Origin: JAYRZB01 sp041916675
Lineage (GTDB): Bacteria > Pseudomonadota > Alphaproteobacteria > Rhizobiales > Devosiaceae
Reading direction: 5' to 3'
DNA length: 64,000 nt
NCBI GenBank assembly: GCA_041916675.1
Contig: JAYRZB010000007.1
Location: forward strand, 1 to 64,000
Shown here: one piece after another, positions 41,302 to 51,400 of the stretch
How positions within the stretch are numbered: position 1 is the stretch's first letter
How the letters are laid out: each line of letters begins with the position of its first letter
Notes under the pieces: generated by a model
Seen by the model: only the letters and a program-made list of their open reading frames with translations
Told to the model about the DNA's origin: nothing
Database searches by the model: none
Program-made: the position numbers and the translations under genes

Positions 41302-42228
41302 GTGAGGATCGACGTGGGAGATAGAGCGACAGACATAAGGTGGGGGGTCGAACAGCGGCTGGAATTCATTGAGTTCCGTCTGTTCTGGGAGGGCGGGGTG
41401 AACCGCTCTGACATTGTGGACACCTTTGGCGTGTCGGTCCCGCAGGCCTCAAAGGACTTGTCCCTCTACCAGGAGCTCGCCCCGGAGAATGCGGCCTACG
41501 ACAAGCGCGGTAAGCGCTATGTGCCGACAGCCGCCTTCAAGCCCCGTTTCATGTCGTCCGATCCAGATACATACCTGCTCAGACTCCGTTCGGTCGCCGA
41601 AGGGCTGGTTGATCCCGGCCAGTCATGGATTGCGCAGCTACCGGATGTGGATGTCGCGACCACGCCCCGGCGCGAGGTGGACCTCACGGCGCTGCGCGCC
41701 GTGCTTTCGGTCCTAAGAAAAGGCAGTTCTCTGGAAGTGCGGTATCAATCGATGAACAAGCTTCGCCCCGATCCCGTATGGCGGCGCATTTCCCCGCACG
41801 CGCTCGGCTTCGACGGCTTGCGCTGGCACACGCGCGCCTTCTGTCATTTGGAAGGGACGTTCAAGGATTTTCTCCTCCCTCGCATTCTGGAGACCCGCAA
41901 CGTCGGTCCCGCCGGTGCCCGGCCGGAGAAGGACAATCTCTGGCGAGAGTTCTTTCAGATTGAGATCGCGCCTCATCCGGGGCTCACTCCAAGCCAGCAG
42001 CAGGTTGTTGCCAGGGACTATGGCTTCAACGACGGAAAGGGGGTCATCTCCGTCCGATATGCAATGCTGTTCTATGTCCTGAAGAGACTGGGTCTGCTCA
42101 GTAATCCCGAGAAAGAAGACCCACGCCGTCAACATATTGTTGCTATTAACAAATCTGCCGTGCAGACTGCATTGGAATACTCAAATTACTTTGAAACTTC
42201 GGCCCCGGCCCTGTCGGGAAATGACTAA
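41302..42228 (+). CDS. WYL-domain transcriptional regulator (BrxR/CapW-like)
   Basis: A 308-residue regulator: N-terminal winged helix (about 15-60, RLEFIEFRLFWEGGVNRSDIVDTFGVSVPQASKDLSLYQ), a WYL domain (about 125-215, with SLEVRYQSMNK, RRISPHALGFDGLRWHTRAFC and FKDFLLPRILE) and a C-terminal WCX-type domain. This architecture matches BrxR/CapW repressors of phage-defence operons. The start is GTG at 41302, very close to the operator, so the message may be leaderless. TAATG couples it to the helicase gene. Confidence 0.88.
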   Translation: MRIDVGDRATDIRWGVEQRLEFIEFRLFWEGGVNRSDIVDTFGVSVPQASKDLSLYQELAPENAAYDKRGKRYVPTAAFKPRFMSSDPDTYLLRLRSVAEGLVDPGQSWIAQLPDVDVATTPRREVDLTALRAVLSVLRKGSSLEVRYQSMNKLRPDPVWRRISPHALGFDGLRWHTRAFCHLEGTFKDFLLPRILETRNVGPAGARPEKDNLWREFFQIEIAPHPGLTPSQQQVVARDYGFNDGKGVISVRYAMLFYVLKRLGLLSNPEKEDPRRQHIVAINKSAVQTALEYSNYFETSAPALSGND

Positions 42229-45200
42229 TGACGATACTGAATGACATCAAGAGCGGAGCGGTCATCGGCGGGATTGTCCCCGGCCGGGCGGTTCAGATCG
42301 TTTCAGTCGAATGGATCGGCGATCAGGCCGTTAATGTCGTCTACCGCAATCCTGACAGCGGCATCGCGGAGACAACACTTTACCGGGACGATGAACATCG
42401 CCTGAGTTTGGACACGGCGGGTCGGCCATGGTCATTTGACGCCGATGGAGCGCTCTTGCGGCTTGTGACGGAAGCCAACCGGATCAAGCTTGCGCACTAT
42501 TTTGATCCCTACCTGGCAATTCACACTAGTCTTGTCGATCCGCTGCCTCACCAGATTTCGGCGGTCTATGGCGAAATGCTGCCGCGCCAGCCGCTTCGCT
42601 TCCTGCTTGCAGACGATCCGGGCGCCGGCAAGACGATCATGGCTGGCCTTCTGATGAAGGAGCTGATCGCTCGCAGTGATCTGGATCGCTGCCTGGTGGT
42701 TGCGCCCGGCAGCCTTGTCGAACAATGGCAGGATGAACTTGGAACCAAGTTCAATCTCGATTTCGACATCCTCACCCGCGACATGATCGAAACGTCGCGA
42801 ACGGGTAATCCCTTCAATGATCGCAATCGGCTGATCGTTCGGCTGGATGTGTTGGCACGTAACGAGGAGCTGCAGGAGAAGCTTCTCGCGTCCCAGGAGT
42901 GGGACCTGATCATCTGCGATGAAGCCCACAGAATGTCGGCGACCTATTTTGGCGGCGAAGTAAAGTACACCAAGCGCTATCAGGTCGGCCAGCGCCTCGG
43001 GCAAATCTGCCGGCACCTTCTCCTCATGTCGGCCACGCCTCACAACGGCAAAGAGGAAGACTTCCAGCTCTTCATGGCGCTGCTCGATGGGGATCGGTTC
43101 GAAGGCCGCTTCCGCGACGGTGTGCACTATGCCGACACCGACGACATGATGCGCAGGCTGACGAAGGAAGAGCTACTGAAGTTCGATGGTCGTCCGCTGT
43201 TCCCCGAGCGGCGCGCCTACACGGTCAAATACGAACTCTCGCCCAAAGAGGCGGCGCTCTACGCCGCTGTCACGGAGTATGTTCGCAGCGAGATGAACCG
43301 CGTGCAGCGGTTCGCGGAGGCCGAAGGAAAGAAGCGCAACACTGTGGGCTTCGCGCTTCAGATCTTGCAGCGCAGGCTCGCCTCGTCCCCGGCTGCCATC
43401 TATCAATCCCTGAAGCGGCGGCGTGAGCGACTGGAGGGCGAGCTGGCGGAAGCGCGGCTCGCGGCAAGGGGACAAGTTGCCTTTGCGCCCGCAAACGACG
43501 TGTCCAACGAGGCCATCCGCAACATCGAGGAGTTCGCGCAGGATGAGGTCGATGAGCTTGAAGACCTGATCTCGACCGGCGCCACGACTGCGGAAACCGT
43601 TGAGCAGCTTGCCATCGAAGTCGAGACGCTGAAGCGCCTCGAAGACATGGCCCTTGGCGTACTGCGGTCCGGCGAAGACACCAAGTGGTCCCAGCTAAAC
43701 CGCATCCTCGACGACGACCTGATGGTCGACGCCGATGGTACCCGCCGCAAGCTCATTATCTTCACCGAACCCAAGGATACGCTCCACTACCTGCTCGACA
43801 AAGTGCGCGCGCGGCTCGGGCGACCGGAAACGGTCGACGTAATCCATGGCGGTGTTACGCGGGAAGAACGTCGGAAGGTTATCGAGCGGTTCATGCAGGA
43901 TCGGGACATGCTTGTCCTGATTGCGAACGATGCTGCTGGGGAAGGCGTGAACCTCCAGCGCGGCCATCTGATGGTGAACTACGACCTTCCGTGGAATCCC
44001 AACAAGATCGAACAGCGGTTCGGCCGTATCCACCGGATCGGCCAAACGGAAGTGTGCCACCTCTGGAACATTGTCGCAGCGGACACGCGCGAGGGCGAAG
44101 TCTATGCCCGGCTGCTTGAGAAGCTTGAAGCGGCGCGAGAGGCCCTGGGCGGCCGAGTCTATGACGTGCTGGGCGAGCTGTTTGACGGCATAGCGCTCAA
44201 AGACCTCCTCTTCGAAGCCATCCAGTATGGCGAGAGAGAGGAAGTCCGCGCCCGGCTCTTCAAACAGGTGGATGGTGCCGTCGATCAGCAACACCTTCTC
44301 GACCTTCTTCAGCGCCGCGCGCTCACGAACGACACGATGCCCGCAGCCCAGGTGCAGGAGCTTCGGATCGAGATGGAGAAGGCTGAAGCGCAGCGCCTTC
44401 AGCCGCACCATATTCAGAGCTTCTTCGTTGAAGCATTCGAACGCCTTGGCGGCCAACTCAAGCGTCGTGAAGACGGACGCTGGGAGATCACGCACGTCCC
44501 CGTGCGTATCCGGGAACGGGATAGGCAGACTGGCGTGGGAGCGCCGATACAGAAGAAGTACGAGCGCATCTGCTTTGAGAAGAGCCGCATCAACCAGCAG
44601 CCCGTCGCCGAGTTTGTCTGTCCCGGCCACCCGCTGCTCGAAGCGGTCACTAGCCTGATCCGCGAACAATACGACCAGCTGATGAAGCAGGGCGCCGTCC
44701 TAGTGGACGATACCGATGACGGCGACGACATCGAAGCGGTCTTCCTTCTTGAGCATACCGTCCAGGATGGCCGCCGAACCAGTACGGGCAATCCGCATGT
44801 CGTGTCGCAGAAGATGCAGTTTGCGGCCATTGATCGCAGCGGCCGCGTATCCAATGCCGGCATAGCGCCACACCTCAACTTCCGGCCGATCGCGCCGGAG
44901 GAAGTAGAGCTGGTGCGTGACTTGCTTGATGAGGATTGGCTGAGCGCCAACCTCGAACGGGCGGCCATCGAGTTCGCCACAGTCGAGCTCGCTCAGGCGC
45001 ACGTTGCCGAGGTCCGGGGAAGACGCTTGCCCGAGATCGAAAAGGTGGAAGCGGAAGTCCGCGCGCGCCTCAAGAAGGAAATCAACTACTGGGACGCTCG
45101 GGCCTTTGAACTCAAGGAGGAGGAGAAGGCCGGCAAGAAGACGCGGCTCAGCTGGCAAAACGCGCAGCGGCGGGCTGAAGACCTAGCTGACCGCCTGAAA

Positions 45201-45737
45201 CGGCGGCAGGATCAACTTGATCAAGAGCGGCACATCTCTTCGCAGCCGCCTCGCATTCGGGGCGGGATGGTCGTTATCCCGCGCGGTTTGCTGGAGCAGC
45301 GTCGCGCCGCGGCCGGAGCAGTACCCTCAAGCGGATTCTCCGAAGACCCCGCCGCGCGCCGCGCCATCGAACTGGCCGCGATGGAGGCGGTAATGAGTAT
45401 CGAGCGCTCTCTTGGCAATGTGCCAAGCGATGTGTCTGCGCAGAAGATCGGCTATGATATCGCCTCGCTCGATCCTAGATCGCAGCATCTGCGCTTCATC
45501 GAAGTGAAGGGGCGGATCGACGGCGCTGATACAGTGATGATCACGCGCCAGGAGGTCATCACGTCGCTCCATGAACCAGAGAAGTTCATCCTCGCTGTCG
45601 TAGAGGTCGAGAACGGCTTCGCGCGAGCGCCCCGCTACGTTCATGGAGCACTCGACGATCGCGAGCCTCGCTTCGATCAGAGCGCCATCCAATACGATCT
45701 ACGCCGCCTGCTGGAGCGGGCAAAGGAACCCGCATGA
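42228..45737 (+). CDS. DEAH/SNF2-type helicase with DUF3883, defence operon
   Basis: An 1169-residue superfamily 2 helicase. Walker A LADDPGAGKTIMAG is at 127-140, IICDEAHRMS near 228-237, LLMSATPHNGKEEDF near 265 and motif VI QRFGRIHRIGQTE near 593, so it is DEAH-type within the SNF2-like group. A long helical region follows, then a DUF3883 domain near 1060-1150 (HLRFIEVKGRIDGADTVMITRQE). It is the first enzyme of a helicase-methylase-ATPase set that matches the Hma defence type as I recall it; DISARM DrmD is a relative. It overlaps the methylase gene by four bases. Confidence 0.9.
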   Translation: MTILNDIKSGAVIGGIVPGRAVQIVSVEWIGDQAVNVVYRNPDSGIAETTLYRDDEHRLSLDTAGRPWSFDADGALLRLVTEANRIKLAHYFDPYLAIHTSLVDPLPHQISAVYGEMLPRQPLRFLLADDPGAGKTIMAGLLMKELIARSDLDRCLVVAPGSLVEQWQDELGTKFNLDFDILTRDMIETSRTGNPFNDRNRLIVRLDVLARNEELQEKLLASQEWDLIICDEAHRMSATYFGGEVKYTKRYQVGQRLGQICRHLLLMSATPHNGKEEDFQLFMALLDGDRFEGRFRDGVHYADTDDMMRRLTKEELLKFDGRPLFPERRAYTVKYELSPKEAALYAAVTEYVRSEMNRVQRFAEAEGKKRNTVGFALQILQRRLASSPAAIYQSLKRRRERLEGELAEARLAARGQVAFAPANDVSNEAIRNIEEFAQDEVDELEDLISTGATTAETVEQLAIEVETLKRLEDMALGVLRSGEDTKWSQLNRILDDDLMVDADGTRRKLIIFTEPKDTLHYLLDKVRARLGRPETVDVIHGGVTREERRKVIERFMQDRDMLVLIANDAAGEGVNLQRGHLMVNYDLPWNPNKIEQRFGRIHRIGQTEVCHLWNIVAADTREGEVYARLLEKLEAAREALGGRVYDVLGELFDGIALKDLLFEAIQYGEREEVRARLFKQVDGAVDQQHLLDLLQRRALTNDTMPAAQVQELRIEMEKAEAQRLQPHHIQSFFVEAFERLGGQLKRREDGRWEITHVPVRIRERDRQTGVGAPIQKKYERICFEKSRINQQPVAEFVCPGHPLLEAVTSLIREQYDQLMKQGAVLVDDTDDGDDIEAVFLLEHTVQDGRRTSTGNPHVVSQKMQFAAIDRSGRVSNAGIAPHLNFRPIAPEEVELVRDLLDEDWLSANLERAAIEFATVELAQAHVAEVRGRRLPEIEKVEAEVRARLKKEINYWDARAFELKEEEKAGKKTRLSWQNAQRRAEDLADRLKRRQDQLDQERHISSQPPRIRGGMVVIPRGLLEQRRAAAGAVPSSGFSEDPAARRAIELAAMEAVMSIERSLGNVPSDVSAQKIGYDIASLDPRSQHLRFIEVKGRIDGADTVMITRQEVITSLHEPEKFILAVVEVENGFARAPRYVHGALDDREPRFDQSAIQYDLRRLLERAKEPA

Positions 45738-48484
45738 CCGCACCATATAAGAAGAAGCTCATTGAGGTCGCGATCCCGCTCGACGCGATCAATCGTGCAG
45801 CTGGTGTAGAGAACAACATTCACACGGGCTTGCCCTCAAACCTCCATACATGGTGGTCTAGGAAGCCTCTTGGAGTGGCGAGAGCAGCGCTCTTCGCAAG
45901 TCTGGTTGACGATCCTTCAGAGGAAGGCCTGACTGAGGAGCAAGAGGATCAGCGTCGGGATCATCTGTTTGGATTGCTTCAGCGACTTGCTGAAGTCGAC
46001 TCCGGTTCGGACGAGGAGCTCATATCGCAGGCGAAGGCCGAGATACGTCGTTCAAACGATGGTAGAATCCCACCGTTTTGGGACCCGTTCTGTGGTGGTG
46101 GGTCTCTTCCGCTTGAGGCCGTTCGACTGGGGCTCGATACACTCGCTACCGACCTGAATCCGGTTGCGGTATTCATTACACGGGTTTTGATCGAGCTTGC
46201 GCCCAAGTTTGCTCATCTCGCTCCCGTTAATCCAGAGTCGAAAGAGGGTGAACTGCTTTCGGGGCGGTCAGCCTTTGCGGGCCTCCGTCATGATTTGATG
46301 TACTACGGCGACCGCATTGCCCAAATCCTCGAGCGCAAGCTGTCGCCGCACTATCCAAAGATCGCGTTGCCTGTTGAGCAAGGCGGCGGAGAAGCATCTG
46401 TGGTTGCCTGGATATGGGCCCGCACGGTCGAGTGCCCCAATCCAGCCTGTCGAGCGCAGGCTCCGTTGGTAAACAAGTTCTGGCTTTCAACGCACAAGTC
46501 AAATCAGGCATATGCCGCTCCTATCTATGACTCCAAGAATCGCAGGTTCTCGTTCGAGATTCGAACTGCCGGCGAACCCCAAGAAGGCACAGTGAATCGC
46601 ACAGGCGCGGTATGCCTGGCGTGCCAGAACGCTATCCAGTTCGACTACATCAGGGCAAAAGGTGCGGCTGGCGAGATCGATTATCAGCTCATGGCAATGG
46701 TCGCCGAAGGCGCTAAATCGCGCGTGTACATCGCGCCGACAATTGAACACGAGAGAGCGGCTAGCGTTGTGCCGCCAGAGGACGCGCCTGATACTCCGCT
46801 GCCGGAAAGTGCTCTCGGCTTTCGCGTACAAAAGTACGGTCTAGTCCGTCATCGTGACCTGTTCACGCCACGCCAGCTTGTTGTTCTCTCGACCCTCGCA
46901 GACGCGATTTCGGATATTCGCTCTGAGGTAGTCGCGGCAGCGGGTGCCGATGAGCAGTACGCCGATCTGATCCAAGCGTTCTTGGCGCTTAGTCTAAGCC
47001 GCGTGGCCCAAACCAACAACACGCTAGTTCGATGGCTGGTGAGGGAAAGCGGCACGTCAAAGGGGACACCCGCATTCGACCGGCAGATTGTCTCAATGGT
47101 TTGGGAGTTCTCTGAAGGGAATGTTCTCGGATCGTCCGTGGGTAGCTGGAGCGCCGCGATCCGCAATCCACTGACGGTCCTTGGTTGCTTGCCGACGGAT
47201 GGGCGAGGACGCGCGGTACAGTCAGATGCCGCGAGCGGCGACATCGCGCCCGCCAACGCCGTGATTTCGACTGATCCGCCTTACTTTGATGCGATCGGCT
47301 ACGCGGACCTGTCGGATTTCTTCTACATTTGGCTTCGCCGGGCTCTCAAGGATACGCACAAGGACCTCTTTGGAACGCTGCTAGTTCCGAAAACAGAGGA
47401 TCTTACTGCCGATCTTGGCCGTCAGCACGTTCCGAGGTCGCAGGCGACCGCCCAGTTTTTGGAACGCCTTTCCGCATCGTTCCAGCGTATACACGCAGCT
47501 GCGTCCGAGAGTGTACCAGTCACCATTTACTACGCGTTCAAACAGGCTGACTCAGGAGATTCTAGTGGGACCGGCAAGGGCACAATCTCCAGCGGGTGGG
47601 CAACACTGCTTGAAAGCGTCATCCGAGCCGGCTTCCAGATCACTGGCACGTGGCCCCTAAGAACTGAGTCGGTGAGTCGTCTGCGAGCGATCGGCTCGAA
47701 TGCTCTTGCGACATCAATCCTTCTAGTGTGCCGCAAGAAGCGAGGCGGTAACGATACCATCAGTCGAGCTGAATTCATTCGGGCTTTGCGAAGGGACTTA
47801 CCGCTTGCACTGGCGGAACTCCAGGGCGCTAGTATCGCGCCAGCGGACCTTCCTCAGGCTGCACTTGGTCCAGGGATGGCGATTTTTAGTGCTCATGACG
47901 CCGTACTGGAGCGCGACGATCGGCACATGTCTGTTACGGCCGCTCTCGAGATTATCAACAGCGAGCTTGATGAGTACTTCAGCGGCATACAGGGGGAATT
48001 TGACTCCGAGACCCGCTTCGCCCTGAGCTGGTACACTCAGTGGGGGCTAGAGGTCGGTCCCTTTGGCGATGCTGATAGTCTCGCGCGCGGCCGCGGTATC
48101 GCAGTGGATTCCGTCAAGCACGCAGGGATAATTGAAAGCGCCGCCGGCAAGGTACGGATACTCCGTCGAGATGAACTGATGGCCAATTGGAGTCCGTCGA
48201 CGGACAGCCACCTCACCGTATGGGAATGCTGTCAGTACCTAGTTCGCGAATTTGAGGACGGGGGCGAACAGGCGGCCGCGATACTTCTGAGAGAGATAGG
48301 TGCGGCACGAGCGGTCGCAACGAAGGACTTGGCCTATTGCTTGTACGACATCTCGTCGAACAAGAGAAAGGATGCCAAGGAAGCAACATCCTATAACGCG
48401 CTAATCGCCAACTGGGCGGAGCTGACGCGCTTGGCAGCGAGCGTGAGTTCTAGCGGCGACGTTCAGTTAGGCTTTGATATTTAG
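45734..48484 (+). CDS. DUF1156 DNA methylase, defence operon
   Basis: A 916-residue protein starting with a DUF1156 domain (KKKLIEVAIPLDAINRAAG, HTWWSRKPLGVARAALFASLVDDP). The SAM-binding motif DPFCGGGSLPLEA is near 117-129, followed by TDLNPVAVFITR. The catalytic STDPPYFDAIGYADL is near 512, indicating amino-methylation of adenine or cytosine. A zinc-like Cys pattern CPNPACRAQAP, then CLACQN, lies in the insert. Base composition is AT-richer than the flanking genes. It presumably marks self DNA for the helicase/ATPase partners. Confidence 0.9.
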   Translation: MTAPYKKKLIEVAIPLDAINRAAGVENNIHTGLPSNLHTWWSRKPLGVARAALFASLVDDPSEEGLTEEQEDQRRDHLFGLLQRLAEVDSGSDEELISQAKAEIRRSNDGRIPPFWDPFCGGGSLPLEAVRLGLDTLATDLNPVAVFITRVLIELAPKFAHLAPVNPESKEGELLSGRSAFAGLRHDLMYYGDRIAQILERKLSPHYPKIALPVEQGGGEASVVAWIWARTVECPNPACRAQAPLVNKFWLSTHKSNQAYAAPIYDSKNRRFSFEIRTAGEPQEGTVNRTGAVCLACQNAIQFDYIRAKGAAGEIDYQLMAMVAEGAKSRVYIAPTIEHERAASVVPPEDAPDTPLPESALGFRVQKYGLVRHRDLFTPRQLVVLSTLADAISDIRSEVVAAAGADEQYADLIQAFLALSLSRVAQTNNTLVRWLVRESGTSKGTPAFDRQIVSMVWEFSEGNVLGSSVGSWSAAIRNPLTVLGCLPTDGRGRAVQSDAASGDIAPANAVISTDPPYFDAIGYADLSDFFYIWLRRALKDTHKDLFGTLLVPKTEDLTADLGRQHVPRSQATAQFLERLSASFQRIHAAASESVPVTIYYAFKQADSGDSSGTGKGTISSGWATLLESVIRAGFQITGTWPLRTESVSRLRAIGSNALATSILLVCRKKRGGNDTISRAEFIRALRRDLPLALAELQGASIAPADLPQAALGPGMAIFSAHDAVLERDDRHMSVTAALEIINSELDEYFSGIQGEFDSETRFALSWYTQWGLEVGPFGDADSLARGRGIAVDSVKHAGIIESAAGKVRILRRDELMANWSPSTDSHLTVWECCQYLVREFEDGGEQAAAILLREIGAARAVATKDLAYCLYDISSNKRKDAKEATSYNALIANWAELTRLAASVSSSGDVQLGFDI

Positions 48485-48494
48485 GGGGCAGTTG

Positions 48495-51400
48495 ATGGCA
48501 AAGAGCACCAGACAGTATGTTTTTGATGGGATGGAGCTCCTGCCGAGCGTCCTGACTCCTTTCGTTGCGAAGCGCCTTGAGAGTTCCCTGAAAGGGCAGT
48601 GGCAGGTCGAGGTCGCAGAGCGTGTCAGTGGCTTAAAGGTCAACGGCGGCACGATCACATGGGATCAGCAAGCTCTCCTCAAGACCATGATGGCCTTCTG
48701 GAAAGAAGCCTTCGCGATGGTCCTCGGTCATCCAGAGCGCTCCTACGTTTCCGAGCTGCTGGATGTGCGCAACAAGCTCTCTCACAACGAGAACTTCACC
48801 TACGACGATGCGGAGCGGGCGCTCGATACGATGCGTCGCCTTACGGAGGCCATCAGCGCCGGGGAGGCTTCAGACGAACTGGGCAAGATGCGCGATACGA
48901 TCCTGCGTACCAAGTATGCCGAGCTGCAGCGCAACGAGGAGCGCCGGAAGACACAACGCTTGCCACTTTCTGTCGAGACGGTCGCCGGGCTGCTCCCCTG
49001 GCGCGAAGTCGTCGAACCTCACAAGGACGTGGCAACCGGCGAATTCCTTCAGGCGGAGTTCGCAGCCGATTTGGGCAAGGTTCATTCGGGAAGCGCGCCA
49101 TCGGAGTATCGTGATCCAAGGGAGTTCTACAGCCGGACTTACCTGACGGAGGGCCTAAGCACGCTGCTGCTCGGAGCCGCAAAGCGACTGAGCGGCACGG
49201 GTGGTGATCCGGTGGTTGAGTTGCAGACGAACTTCGGCGGCGGCAAGACTCACTCGATGCTCGCCATCTATCACATGGTCGGCGGCACACCGGCCAGCGA
49301 CCTGCCGGGCCTCGATCAGCTTCTCGAAAAGAATGAGCTCAAGGTCCCCGGCAAGGTGAACCGTGCCGTTCTGGTGGGTACGTCCCGCGGTCCGCAGGAC
49401 GTGCTCAACGCCGAAGGCGGTCGCAAGATACGCACCACTTGGGGTGAACTCGCCTGGCAACTTGGCGGAGCCGAAGGCTTCGACATGATCGCCGAGAACG
49501 ATGCCAGCGGTATCGCGCCCGGATCGAATGTGCTTGAGGCAATCTTCAAGAAGTTCTCCCCTTGCCTTATCCTGATCGATGAGTGGGTCGCCTACTTGCG
49601 TCAGATCTACAAAGTGGATGGTCTTCCTTCCGGCTCATTCGACGCGAACCTCACCTTCGTTCAATCCCTCACGGAAGCTGTGAAGGCCAGTCCGGGAACG
49701 CTGCTCGTGGCATCCCTACCGGCTTCGCAGATTGAAGTGGGCGGCGAAGGCGGTCAGGAAGCCTTGTCTCGTCTAAAGCAAACGTTCTCCCGCGTCGAAT
49801 CGTCCTGGCGGCCGGCTTCTCAGGAAGAGAGCTATGAAATTGTCCGCCGCCGGCTCTTCAAGGAAATCCCAGGCGATAGGCATCACCACAAGGACAACAC
49901 CCTCAAGCAGTTCGCCAAGCTATACCGTGAGAACACCAACGAGTTCCCGCAGGGTTGCGCCGATGAGGATTATCGCAGGAAGCTCGAAAAGGCCTATCCG
50001 ATCCACCCCGAACTATTCGACCAGCTCTATACGAGCTGGGGCTCGCTCGAAAAGTTTCAGCGCACCCGCGGTGTACTGCGGCTGATGGCGCAGGTCATCC
50101 ACGAGCTGTGGATGAGCAATGATCCATCCGTAATGATCATGCCAGGCAGCGTCGCTGTGAGCTCCGCCCGCGTCGAGCCGGAATTGCTTCACTACCTTGA
50201 TGTGAACTGGCAATCGATCATTGCCGGTGATGTCGACGGTCCTACTTCGACTCCCTACAAGGTCGATCAGGCCGCCCCGAACCTGAACCGCTACTCGGCG
50301 ACGCGACGTGTGGCCCGAGCCGTTTTCATGGGTTCTGCACCTACCCATAAGGAAGAAAATCGGGGTCTCGACGACAAGCAGATCAATCTCGGTGTGGTGC
50401 AGCCCGGTGAGCGTCCCGCTATTTTCGGCGATGCGCTCCGCCGCCTGACAAATCAGGCGAAGTTCATGCACAGCGACCTCGGCCGGTACTGGTATTCGAC
50501 ATCGGCCAGTCTTAATCGGATCGCGTCGGATCGCGCCAGCCAGCTCGAGGAAGCGTTGGTGCTGCTGACGATCGATCAGGAACTCGGCCGGTATTTGAAC
50601 GGGATCGGTGACCGGGGACATTTCGATGCGGTCCAGGTTGCGCCGGGCAACTCCTCAGACGTTCCGGACGAGGCTGGTGGCGTTCGCGCCGTAGTATTAG
50701 GCGTCGCCTATCCGCACACCGGACGGGAGGGGTCCGAGGCGCTTACGGAAGCTGCCGACATTCTCATGCAGCGAGGGTCCACGCCCAGGGTCTATCGGAA
50801 TACACTGGTGTTCCTGACCGCTGAGGCGCGTCAACTCGATAGCCTGAAGGATGCGGTGAGGTCAGCGCTCGCCTGGGGCCAAATCGTCGATGACAAGACG
50901 CGTCTGAACCTAACTCAGAGCGATATTGCGCTTGCGGAGGCAAAGGCAACCGAGGCCAAGGAAACGATGCGTACTCGGCTGCGGGAGTGCTGGTGCTACC
51001 TCATTTACCCACACCAGGACACGCCGCAATCGGATGTGGAGTGGAGCTCAAGCAAAGTACCTGCACAAGACGGACTGCTGGCTCGCGCTAGCAAGAAACT
51101 CGTCAGCGATGAGGCGCTTCTTCCTGAACTGGGTCCGGCCCGTTTGGACCGTGACCTGCAGAAATACATCTGGAACGGCAAACCGCATCTCTCCCTCAAG
51201 GCGCTCGCAGAGTACCTAAGCCGGTACACCTATCTGCCTCGCCTCAAGAGCCAGTCGGTGCTGGTTCGCGCCGTCCAGGCGGCCGTATCCGGTGTGGTGC
51301 CGGGACCTTTCGCCTACGCAGAGAGATGGGACGAAGCAGGTCAGCGCTACCTTGGCTTGATCGTCGAGAAGGCAATGAACCCTCACGTCGTCGTCGATGC

